A stretch of 64,000 bases of DNA from AWTP1-13 sp963840075 (GTDB lineage Bacteria; Pseudomonadota; Alphaproteobacteria; Rhizobiales; Hyphomicrobiaceae). The stretch spans positions 1-64,000 of the forward strand of contig CAWIXS010000031.1 of the NCBI GenBank assembly GCA_963840075.1, in the 5' to 3' direction. The notes beneath the pieces are model-generated. The model saw nothing but the letters and a program-made list of their open reading frames with translations, searched no databases and was not told the origin of the DNA. Both the position numbers and the translations under genes were made by a program. Shown here piece by piece: positions 46,242-53,519 of the stretch; positions within the stretch are counted from its first letter, which is position 1; every line of letters starts with the position of its first letter.

Positions 46242-46607
46242 ATGGCCAAGATCAACTCCTACCGGGACCTGCTGGTCTGGGAACAGGCGATGGAGCTGGC
46301 TGCCACTGTGTACCGGACAACGCGCGGGTGGCCCAAAGAGGAGCGCTACGGCCTCACCTCGCAGGCACGTCGCGCGGCTACCTCGGTGCCAGCCAACATC
46401 GCTGAAGGATACGGTCGCGAAAACCCCGGATCATACGCCCAGTTTCTAAGGATCGCGCAGGGATCGCTCAAGGAGTTGGAGACCCACCTTTTGATCGCCC
46501 AACGCGTCGAAATGGCTGAGACGGCAAGCGTCGCGCCAATCCTGGCCCAATGCGAGAGTGTGGGCAAACTCCTGAGGTTGCTGGTGCGGACGATCGCGGC
46601 CGACTGA
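46242..46607 (+). CDS. Four-helix-bundle protein (S23/IVP family)
   Basis: A 121-residue protein of the 23S rRNA-intervening-sequence/Avd-like four-helix-bundle family. It has YRDLLVWEQAMELAATVYRT, then ARRAATSVPANIAEGYGREN (family hallmark) and RIAQGSLKELETHLLIAQRV. Function unknown; some members bind nucleic acids or serve as accessory proteins in diversity-generating retroelements, but no reverse transcriptase is near. The gene and its flanking inverted GGCAGTA repeats form a compact unit of about 470 bp inserted between xerC and the GumN gene. Confidence 0.92.
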   Translation: MAKINSYRDLLVWEQAMELAATVYRTTRGWPKEERYGLTSQARRAATSVPANIAEGYGRENPGSYAQFLRIAQGSLKELETHLLIAQRVEMAETASVAPILAQCESVGKLLRLLVRTIAAD

Positions 46608-46614
46608 CCGGATA

Positions 46615-46643
46615 CTGCCCTATTGCCCTACTGCCCTACTGCC
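46615..46643. repeat. GGCAGTA repeat, right copy (inverted)
   Basis: The complement of GGCAGTAGGGCAGTAGGGCA followed by ATAGGGCAG, about four units, begins 8 bp after the four-helix-bundle stop codon. It is the inverted counterpart of 46170-46187. Confidence 0.65.
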
Positions 46644-46692
46644 GTGAACGTGCTAAGCTGTCTGACCTATCAATTCTCCTGGGGAGGGTTCC

Positions 46693-47706
46693 TTGCGTCT
46701 CATCGGCAGATTGCTCACGGGTGTTGCCCTCTTTTTGGGCTATGCGGTGGCGGCGTACGCCCAGGCGCCGAGCTGCAGCGGCAAGAATGTGCTGGACGAG
46801 CTGCGCACGACCGAGCCGGCCATGCATGCGCGCATCGTGGCGGCGGCGGCGGCCACCGAGAACGCCAAGGCCATCCTCTGGCGCGTGGAGAAGGCAGGCA
46901 CGCCGCCGTCGCATCTGTTCGGCACCGTCCATCTGACGGATGAGCGCGTCAATCGCCTGTCCCCGGCGGTAAAGACGGCCCTGGACGGCGCGCGCAAGCT
47001 GGTTCTGGAGCTCGAGGACGTGACGCCCGATGCCATGATGCAGGAGGTCTCCAAGTCGCCCCAGCTCGTCGGCCTCATGCTGTTCACCGACGGGCGGCGG
47101 CTCGATCAGCTGCTCGGGGGCGCCGACTACCAGTCCGTGGCTCAGGCCCTGTTCAAGGCCGGCGTGCCGCCCCAGGCCGCGGGGACGTTCCGGCCGTGGC
47201 TCGTCACCATGATGCTGTCCGTCTCGGATTGCGAGCAGAGCCGCGTGAAAACGGGGCTCCTGTCGCTCGATGCGCACCTCGCCAAGCAGACGGAGGCGCG
47301 CGGCCTCAAGGCCGTGGGGCTCGAGACCGTCGCGTCGCAGCTGCAGGCGCTCTCCGGCGTGCCCGAGAAGGACCAGGTCGAGGTTCTGAAGTCGACCGTG
47401 CGCTACTATCACCGGGTCGACGATTTCATCGAGACCATGGTCCAGCTCTATCAGCGCCGCGAGTTGGGGGCGCTGTGGCCGCTGCAGCTGGAGCTGGCGG
47501 AGAAGGTGGGCGTCGGGCGCCAGGCCTTCGACTCCTACGAGCAGGCCCTGCTGACCAAGCGCAACTTCGGCATGCGCGATGCCGCGTTGCCCTATCTGAC
47601 GGAAGGCCAGGCCTTCATCGCCGTGGGCGCGCTGCACCTGCCGGGCAAGAATGGCCTCGTTTCGCTCCTGCGCGGGGCGGGATATACCGTCACCGCCGTC
47701 GAATAG
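46693..47706 (+). CDS. TraB/GumN family protein
   Basis: A 337-residue exported protein of the TraB/GumN (Tiki-like) family. TTG 46693, preceded by GGGGAGGG, gives a signal peptide ending near AYAQA. The paired family motifs are LFGTVHLTD (about residue 76) and the C-terminal FIAVGALHLPGKNGLVSLL. Related eukaryotic proteins are metalloproteases; activity in bacteria is not settled. Confidence 0.88.
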   Translation: MRLIGRLLTGVALFLGYAVAAYAQAPSCSGKNVLDELRTTEPAMHARIVAAAAATENAKAILWRVEKAGTPPSHLFGTVHLTDERVNRLSPAVKTALDGARKLVLELEDVTPDAMMQEVSKSPQLVGLMLFTDGRRLDQLLGGADYQSVAQALFKAGVPPQAAGTFRPWLVTMMLSVSDCEQSRVKTGLLSLDAHLAKQTEARGLKAVGLETVASQLQALSGVPEKDQVEVLKSTVRYYHRVDDFIETMVQLYQRRELGALWPLQLELAEKVGVGRQAFDSYEQALLTKRNFGMRDAALPYLTEGQAFIAVGALHLPGKNGLVSLLRGAGYTVTAVE

Positions 47707-47740
47707 GACAGGCACGAACAGGCCAGCTCGCGGGTACCCC

Positions 47741-48445
47741 ATGGACAACGCCAAGACCGCGCTCATCGTCGGCACGGGCTCCGGTATCAGTGCGGCCTTC
47801 GCGCGGGCCTTGAAGGCGGAGGGCTACGCGGTGGCGCTTGCCGCGCGCAACGCCGACAAGCTCGCAGCGCTGGCCGAGGAGACCGGCGCCGTCGCGCTCG
47901 CCGCGGATGCGGCGCGGGCGGACAGCGTCGCCAGCCTGTTCGCCGAGGTGGACCGCCGCCTCGGCCGCCTCGACGTGGTGCTCTACAATGCGAGCTATCG
48001 CACCCGCGGGCCCTTCCTCGATCTCGTCCCGGCCGAGGTGGCGCGGTCGATGGAGGTATCGGCCTTCGGCGGCTTCCTGGTGGCGCAGCAGGCCGCCAAG
48101 CGCATGGTCGCACAGGGCGAGGGCGCGATCTTCTTCACCGGCGCATCGGCGAGTGTGAAGGGCTATGCCCAGTCGGCGCCGTTCGCGATGGGCAAGTTCG
48201 CCCTGCGCGGCCTCGCCCAGTCCCTGGCGCGCGAGCTGCAGCCCAGGGGCATCCACGTGGCGCACTTCGTGATCGACGGCGGCGTCAGGAACGTCGAGCG
48301 CGGACGCACGGAGCCCGCGGGCACCCCGCCCGACAGCTTCCTCGACCCGGCGGCCATCGCGGCGACCTACATCGCCGTCCTGAAGCAGCCGCGCACCGCC
48401 TGGAGCCTCGAGGTGGAGCTGCGGCCCTGGGTCGAGAGGTTCTGA
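47741..48445 (+). CDS. Short-chain dehydrogenase/reductase
   Basis: A 234-residue SDR. The dinucleotide motif appears as IVGTGSGISAAFARAL rather than the classical TGxxxGIG, and YNASYR replaces NNAG. The catalytic Tyr of YxxxK is not clear (FAMGKFALRG has Phe in its place), so this may be a non-classical or inactive SDR. It lies 34 bp after GumN in the same direction. Confidence 0.85.
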   Translation: MDNAKTALIVGTGSGISAAFARALKAEGYAVALAARNADKLAALAEETGAVALAADAARADSVASLFAEVDRRLGRLDVVLYNASYRTRGPFLDLVPAEVARSMEVSAFGGFLVAQQAAKRMVAQGEGAIFFTGASASVKGYAQSAPFAMGKFALRGLAQSLARELQPRGIHVAHFVIDGGVRNVERGRTEPAGTPPDSFLDPAAIAATYIAVLKQPRTAWSLEVELRPWVERF

Positions 48446-48457
48446 CGCCCGTGAATG

Positions 48458-48500
48458 GTAGGGTGCAATAAGGCGTTAGCCGCATTGCACCGATGCGCCC
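48458..48500. repeat. TGCAATAAGGC-family palindromic repeat
   Basis: GTAGGGTGCAATAAGGC followed by GCCGCATTGCACCGATGC is nearly the same as the left arm of the element at 55073-55171. It lies right after the SDR stop. Confidence 0.65.
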
Positions 48501-48584
48501 TTGGACCCGCGCAAGACCAGTGCAATACGGGCCAACGCCCTATCACCCAACGTTTTTCTTGCGCTGCGAGGGCGCTGCGGGGGC

Positions 48585-48775
48585 CGCCTTCCGCGACCAG
48601 GAACGCGGACGCCTGCTGGAACCACGCCCAGCGGCTCGATGTCGGCGAGCGTCCACTTCGGCGGCGGCTGCCGGCCTGCAGGGCCAGCGTATCGGCGATG
48701 AAGACGACGATGTTGTAGCCATCCGCGGGCGCGGTGAGCTGCTTGGTGAGGCCCGTCTGGCCGGTCGCACCTGTG
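48585..48775 (-). pseudogene. Bug/TctC-type receptor fragment
   Basis: The minus strand reads TGQTGLTKQLTAPADGYNIV, then VFIADTLALQAG. A second frame gives PPKWTLADIEPLGVV. Together they are an internal part of a tripartite tricarboxylate transporter receptor. The start and end of the gene are missing and a frameshift is present. It is joined directly to a dioxygenase fragment, so this is a deletion scar. Confidence 0.5.
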
Positions 48776-48780
48776 ATGCG

Positions 48781-48975
48781 TCAGGCCGCCGCCCAGGCCC
48801 GTGGCTGCTCCCGCCCCTTGATCTGGGTGCGATGCATGATGCGGTGCGCACTGGCATCGAACGGATCGCGCCGGTGCATGGTGGAGCGGTTGTCCCACAG
48901 CGGCAGATCGCCGACGCGCCACCTGTGGGCGTAGCTGAGCTCCGGGCTGTCGATGTGCGCCCACAACGCAGGAAC
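48781..48975 (-). pseudogene. TauD-type dioxygenase C-terminal fragment
   Basis: About 63 codons ending at TGA 48781-48783: LWAHIDSPELSYAHRWRVGD, then LPLWDNRSTMHRRDPFDASA and RIMHRTQIKG. This is the C-terminus of an Fe(II)/2-oxoglutarate dioxygenase (TauD family) with the last metal-binding His (STMHRRD) and the 2-oxoglutarate-binding Arg. The N-terminal 200 residues are absent. Confidence 0.7.
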
Positions 48976-49000
48976 GCGTTGCCTCGTGGCTCTTGCAGAT

Positions 49001-49019
49001 ATGTCAGGATTCCTGACAT
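49001..49019. promoter_or_regulatory. Perfect 19-bp palindrome before aminotransferase
   Basis: ATGTCAGGA-T-TCCTGACAT is perfectly symmetrical with 9-bp arms and ends 20 bp before ATG 49039. It could be an operator for a dimeric repressor (GntR- or Lrp-like sites have this size). The regulator is not in this window as far as I can tell. Confidence 0.55.
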
Positions 49020-49038
49020 AATGGCCCCCCAGGGAGAC

Positions 49039-50283
49039 ATGGGGAGCACGTTCGTGAGCAGCCAAGTCCAAGCGGCGTGGGAGCCGCGCTACGCGGCCCG
49101 CGCCGAACGCATGCGCGCCTCCGAGATCCGCGAGCTGCTCAAGGTGCTGGAACGGCCGGGGATCATCTCGTTTGCCGGCGGCATTCCCGATCCGGTGCTG
49201 TTTCCCATCGCCGAGGTGAAAGCCGCCTACGGCGAGATCCTCGGCCATGCCGCCGAGGCGCGCAGCGGCCTGCAATACTCGACGAGCGAGGGACACCTGC
49301 CCCTGCGCCGGTGGATCGTCCGCCATATGGAGAGCCTCGGCGTGCCGTGCGAGGCGGACAACATCGTGATCACGTCGGGCTCGCAGCAGGCACTGGAGTT
49401 CCTCGGCCGCCTGCTGCTCTCGCCGGGCGATACCGCGCTGGTGACCGCACCCACGTATCTGGGCGCGCTGCAGGCGTTCTCGGGCAGCGAGCCGCGCTAC
49501 GACGAGCTGCGCCCGGAGCAGGGCAACCGCACGCCCGCGTCCTACGCCGACGCCGCCCGCAGCGCCGGCGGCGAGGTGAAGCTCGCCTACGTGGTGCCGA
49601 GCTACGCCAACCCCACCGGCGAGACGCTTTCGCTCGCGGCGCGCGAGCGGCTCCTCGACCTCGCCGCGGAGCTGGACATCCCCATCGTCGAGGATGCGGC
49701 CTACGCCATGCTGCGCTTCGAGGGCGCGCCGCTGCCGCCGCTCCTGGCGCTGGAGGTCGCCCGCCGCGGCAGCATCGAGCGCGCGCGCACGATCTACTGC
49801 GGCACCTTCTCCAAGGTGCTCTCACCCGGCCTGCGCGTCGGCTGGATCGTGGCCTCGAAGCCGGTGATCCGCCGGCTGGTGCTCGTCAAGCAGGCCTCCG
49901 ACCTCAACAACGCCACCGTGAACCAGATGGTCGTGCACCGCCTGGCCGAGACGGTGTTCGACCGCCAGGTCGGCAGCGCGTGCGCCCACTACCGGCGCCG
50001 GCGCGATGCCATGCTCGGGGCGCTGGAGCATCACATGCCTGCCGGGGCGACATGGACACGGCCCGCAGGCGGGCTGTTCGTCTGGGTGACGCTGCCCGAG
50101 GGCCACGACGGCGCCAACCTGCTGCAGCGGTCGCTCGAGGAGGCCGGTGTCGCGTTCGTGCCCGGCGCGGCCTTCTATTTCGACGGCCGCGGTCGCAACA
50201 CCCTGCGCCTCAGCTTCTCGCTGCCCGGCGAGGCGGACATCGAGCAGGGTATCGGCCGCCTCGGCAAGTTGGTGAGGTGGTGA
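49039..50283 (+). CDS. PLP-dependent aminotransferase, class I fold
   Basis: A 414-residue enzyme close to 2-aminoadipate/aromatic aminotransferases. It has IISFAGGIPDPVLFPI, YSTSEGHLPLRRWIVRHM, YVVPSYANPTGETLSL, IVEDAAYAMLRF and the Schiff-base Lys in GTFSKVLSPGLRVGWI. RNTLRLSFS holds the substrate-carboxylate Arg. ATG 49039 follows AGGGAG; ATG 49021 and GTG 49054 are alternatives. The palindrome at 49001 probably controls it. The substrate is uncertain. Confidence 0.92.
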   Translation: MGSTFVSSQVQAAWEPRYAARAERMRASEIRELLKVLERPGIISFAGGIPDPVLFPIAEVKAAYGEILGHAAEARSGLQYSTSEGHLPLRRWIVRHMESLGVPCEADNIVITSGSQQALEFLGRLLLSPGDTALVTAPTYLGALQAFSGSEPRYDELRPEQGNRTPASYADAARSAGGEVKLAYVVPSYANPTGETLSLAARERLLDLAAELDIPIVEDAAYAMLRFEGAPLPPLLALEVARRGSIERARTIYCGTFSKVLSPGLRVGWIVASKPVIRRLVLVKQASDLNNATVNQMVVHRLAETVFDRQVGSACAHYRRRRDAMLGALEHHMPAGATWTRPAGGLFVWVTLPEGHDGANLLQRSLEEAGVAFVPGAAFYFDGRGRNTLRLSFSLPGEADIEQGIGRLGKLVRW

Positions 50284-50411
50284 GTGGTGAGATTTCGGAT
50301 GCGCTTGGCGTGCGCGCCGTAGCCGCCATTGGAGATGAAAGCGGCCGGAGTCACGCGCTCCATCCTGCACTCACCACTCCGGCACGATTTCTACGGCAGT
50401 CGCTGGAGATA

Positions 50412-50429
50412 TACTATGTCTACATAGTA
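50412..50429. promoter_or_regulatory. Orphan palindrome in A/T island
   Basis: TACTATGT-CT-ACATAGTA is a perfect 8-bp inverted repeat in a small A/T-rich patch between two convergent genes. The ATGT-ACAT core is reminiscent of PadR-type sites. No start codon lies nearby, so it may be a leftover from a deleted gene. Confidence 0.35.
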
Positions 50430-50504
50430 ATATTCGGCGCCAATCCTCCGGCATCGGCGGAAGCGAGGCCGTTGATGGGCCGAAAGCCCACCCCCGCCAG
50501 TCGG

Positions 50505-52112
50505 TCAGAAGGGCTGGGCGGTGCCGAGCGAGCCGATGAAGAATACGATGCCCAGAACCAGCACCAGGCCGGCGCCGCCGAGCCCCGCGGCCAGCTGCAC
50601 GCGGTTGCCCCATTTCGACGAGCTCTTGCCGGCGATCCGAGCGGTTGCCTCGCGGAACGCCACGGCGCAAGCCGCCAGCACGGAGACCGCAGCGGCGGTT
50701 CCGATCGCCATTACGAACGTCGAGAGCACCCCGGCCCACCACAGGCCCTGACCGATGGCGAACACCAGGACCAGGATGGCGCCCGTGCACGGGCGAATGC
50801 CGACCGCGAAGGCAATCGAGAGCGCGCGGCGCCACGACCAGTCGCCCTGCAGCTGCGACGGATCGGGCAGATGCGCGCACACCTCGCAGGCGTCGCCCTG
50901 GTGATGATGGTGGCCGTGGTCGCCGTGGTCATGATGATGGTGCCCGTGATCGTGTCCGGCAGCATGGGCATGTCCGTGAGCATGCGCATGGGCCGGGGCA
51001 TAGGCGCCGCGCAGCTGGTAGTAGATCAGCCACACGCCGATCAGGGCCACCAGCGCCCAGCTTGCCGTCTCGAGCCAGGCCTCCACCGCCTTGCTCTGCA
51101 GACCCGTCCAGCGCAGCGCCACGATCAGAATCCCGACCACGGCAACCGCAGACAGGGCCTGCACGCCGGCGGCGAGGAACGACAGGAGCACGCCGCGGCG
51201 CACGGTGCGCCCATCGGCCAGCACGTAGGAGGTGATCACCGCCTTGCCGTGGCCGGGCCCTGCCGCGTGCAGGACACCGTAGAGAAGGCTGATGCCCGCG
51301 AGCAGAAGGGCGGCGCTCCAGGGCTCCTCGGTCTTCAGCCGTTCCACACTCGACTTCAGGGAGGTGTGCGCCTCCTCCTGCTTGTCGCGCACCCACGCCC
51401 ACAGGCGCTGCATCGGACCGGAAGCGGCCTGCGACCGCAGCGCGCCCGCGGCGGCCGACGCCGCCGCGGCAGCCATGGCTTCCGGCCCGCACTCGACGGC
51501 GACCGCCTTGCCGACGCTGACCACTCCGCCCACGGCGCCGAAGGACTGGCCGAGCGCGTCGTCGGCCTGCGATGCTCCCACCTTCAGCACGCAGTCCTTG
51601 GGCGCGCCCGGCCCGAGCCGCGCACCATCGACCTTTGCCAGGTCGAAGGCGATGAAGTAGCTCGGGTCGTACACCGCGTAGGTCAGGCCCTTGGCCTCCG
51701 TCAGCACCGGGGTCGCAAACGGCACCGTGAAATAAAGCGACAGCAGCCCGCCCTTGTGCTCCTGCCAGTAGTCGCGCGCCTGACCGAGCTTGAGCGCCTC
51801 ACCCGCCAGCGTCGCGTGCGTGAAGTAGCCGAAATCCTTGAGGCCCTCGATGTTGACCTTGGTCAGCTCGGCGAGCTCGGTGCGGTCCACCTTGCCGTCC
51901 TTGTTCTTGTCGAGGCCCTCGACCGCCATCGAGGTGTAGAGCTCGTCGAAGGTCCATTTGTGCGCCACGCCCACGAAGGCGCCGTTCTCGTAGACGAGCG
52001 TCGTCTCCACCGTGACCCAGACGTGCGGGTGAGCCAGCGCCGGGAGGCACATGGCAACAACGGCCATCGCCACAGCGACAAGCTGCAGAACCCGCGTTCG
52101 CACCGTCAGCAT
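50505..52112 (-). CDS. DUF1007-NicO fusion, metal transporter
   Basis: A 535-residue protein. It has a signal peptide (ending near ALAHPHVWV), then an N-terminal DUF1007 domain (about 25-215, HKWTFDELYTSMAVEGLDKN with an EF-hand-like DKNKDGKVDRTE). A C-terminal NicO/RcnA-like transporter domain of about six helices follows (GVLHAAGPGHGKAVITSYVL, FAVGIRPCTGAILVLVF). A cytoplasmic or periplasmic His-rich loop (about 390-425) can bind metal. DUF1007-NicO genes are often Zur-controlled. It is divergent from znuA, so I infer a role in zinc handling. Confidence 0.88.
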   Translation of the reverse strand: MLTVRTRVLQLVAVAMAVVAMCLPALAHPHVWVTVETTLVYENGAFVGVAHKWTFDELYTSMAVEGLDKNKDGKVDRTELAELTKVNIEGLKDFGYFTHATLAGEALKLGQARDYWQEHKGGLLSLYFTVPFATPVLTEAKGLTYAVYDPSYFIAFDLAKVDGARLGPGAPKDCVLKVGASQADDALGQSFGAVGGVVSVGKAVAVECGPEAMAAAAASAAAGALRSQAASGPMQRLWAWVRDKQEEAHTSLKSSVERLKTEEPWSAALLLAGISLLYGVLHAAGPGHGKAVITSYVLADGRTVRRGVLLSFLAAGVQALSAVAVVGILIVALRWTGLQSKAVEAWLETASWALVALIGVWLIYYQLRGAYAPAHAHAHGHAHAAGHDHGHHHHDHGDHGHHHHQGDACEVCAHLPDPSQLQGDWSWRRALSIAFAVGIRPCTGAILVLVFAIGQGLWWAGVLSTFVMAIGTAAAVSVLAACAVAFREATARIAGKSSSKWGNRVQLAAGLGGAGLVLVLGIVFFIGSLGTAQPF

Positions 52113-52278
52113 GTGCCCATCCCCGTCAGCCTTCTCAGCGCTGCCCACTCCGAATCATCTGGAAAAGCACCGAGCGCGGCAACCTGCCTGTGCGTGCTTC
52201 TACGCTACCGCGGCGCCAAGGCCGCCAACATTACAACAGCTTGATGCAAGCTGGTAAATGACCTTCCCGTCATCTTGT

Positions 52279-52293
52279 TGCTATACTATAACG
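52279..52293. promoter_or_regulatory. Zur-box-like site
   Basis: TGCTATACTATAACG matches 13 of 15 positions of TGTTATANTATAACA, the alphaproteobacterial Zur consensus as I recall it. It lies between the divergent DUF1007-NicO and znuA genes, about 105 bp from znuA. It would repress one or both when zinc is sufficient. Confidence 0.6.
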
Positions 52294-52396
52294 TTACGAG
52301 GCGACTGACGGTAGAGCAATTGGCGGTACGGCTACCTGCGCAAATGCGGGGCCGCGCCAACCGGGATCACGCGCCAAACAGCAGAGGTACCTACCC

Positions 52397-53332
52397 ATGC
52401 AAGGCATCGGTCGAGGCGCAGCGCGAGCCCTGTTGGCCGCCGGCCTGTTGGTCGGCCTGGCGGCCGCAGCCGCGGCGAATCTCAAGGTTGTGGTGACGAT
52501 CAAGCCGCTGCACGCCCTGGTGGCCCAGGTGATGGGCGACACAGGAACGCCGGAGCTGCTGGTCCAGGGCGCCAACTCGGCGCACACCTACGCGCTCAAA
52601 CCCTCCGATGCGGCCAAGCTCAGTCAGGCCGACGTGTTCTTCCGCATGTCGGAGGTCATGGAGCCGTTCACGGCGAAGGTGGCGCAGTCGCTGCCCAAGC
52701 GGGTCCAGGTCGTGACCCTGCAGGACACGCGCGCGCTGAAGCTGCTCAAGCGGCGCACCGGCGCGACGTTCGAGGACGATCACGACGACCATGGCCACGG
52801 CCACAAGCACGCGCACGCCACCTTCGACGGCCATGCCTGGCTCGATCCGCTCAATGCCAAGCTGCTGGCCGATCGCATCGCTGAGGTGCTGAGCGCCAAG
52901 GACCCCCAGAAGGCGCCGGTCTATCGCGCCAACGCCGATGCGCTCAAGGCGAAGCTCGACGCGCTCGACGCCGAGCTCAAGAGCGATCTCGCCGCCGTGG
53001 CCGGCAGGCCGTTCGTCGTGTTTCACGACGCGCTGCAGTACTTCGAGCGCCGCTACCGGCTGAAGACGGTCGGCTCGATCGCCATCAGCCCGGAGGTGGC
53101 GCCGAGCGCCAAGCGCCTCTCGGCGCTGCGCAAGCGGGTGGCGTCGCTCGGTGTGGCATGCGTGTTCGCGGAGCCGCAGTTCGACACGCGCCTCGCCGAC
53201 AACGTGGTCGAGGGCACGCGCGCCCGCATCGGCACCATCGACCCCGAGGGCAGCAAGATCGCGTCCGGCCCGGACCTCTACTTCGCGCTGCTGCGCAACC
53301 TCGCCAAGGACCTGCGCGCCTGCCTGGCGTGA
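52397..53332 (+). CDS. znuA: Zinc ABC transporter substrate-binding protein ZnuA
   Basis: A 311-residue periplasmic zinc receptor. It has a signal peptide (cleavage near AAAAN), VVVTIKPLHALVAQVMGD, GANSAHTYALKPSDAAKL (first His ligand), and a His/Asp-rich loop (DDHDDHGHGHKHAHA, about 132-146). GHAWLDPLNAKLLA and VVFHDALQYFERRY provide further His ligands. No znuB or znuC is adjacent. Divergent from DUF1007-NicO with a Zur-like site between. Confidence 0.94.
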   Translation: MQGIGRGAARALLAAGLLVGLAAAAAANLKVVVTIKPLHALVAQVMGDTGTPELLVQGANSAHTYALKPSDAAKLSQADVFFRMSEVMEPFTAKVAQSLPKRVQVVTLQDTRALKLLKRRTGATFEDDHDDHGHGHKHAHATFDGHAWLDPLNAKLLADRIAEVLSAKDPQKAPVYRANADALKAKLDALDAELKSDLAAVAGRPFVVFHDALQYFERRYRLKTVGSIAISPEVAPSAKRLSALRKRVASLGVACVFAEPQFDTRLADNVVEGTRARIGTIDPEGSKIASGPDLYFALLRNLAKDLRACLA

Positions 53333-53351
53333 GGCGCCGCCCGGATCCTCT

Positions 53352-53369
53352 CTCCCCGCTTGCGGGGAG
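53352..53369 (+). terminator. CTCCCCGC hairpin after znuA
   Basis: CTCCCCGC-TT-GCGGGGAG is a perfect hairpin 20 bp past the znuA stop, of the same type as those at 34418-34463 and 44554-44576. It may act as terminator; no U-run follows. Confidence 0.5.
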
Positions 53370-53519
53370 AAGGTTAGGGTGAGGGGCAGCCACAAGGGAA
53401 ATCCTCTCCGCGAGGGACCCTGCGGGTTGGACCAGGTCGGACCCTGGCCGACAAAGGTCGTATTCGTGCGTTAGGACTGTCCCGGATATTTCATGGCGCG
53501 GGGCGGAGACGGCCGTTGC

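Noticed and set aside
49077..52244. A 1055-codon plus-strand frame across the aminotransferase and the NicO region
   Set aside because: It runs out of frame through the aminotransferase and antisense to DUF1007-NicO, with no domain of its own.
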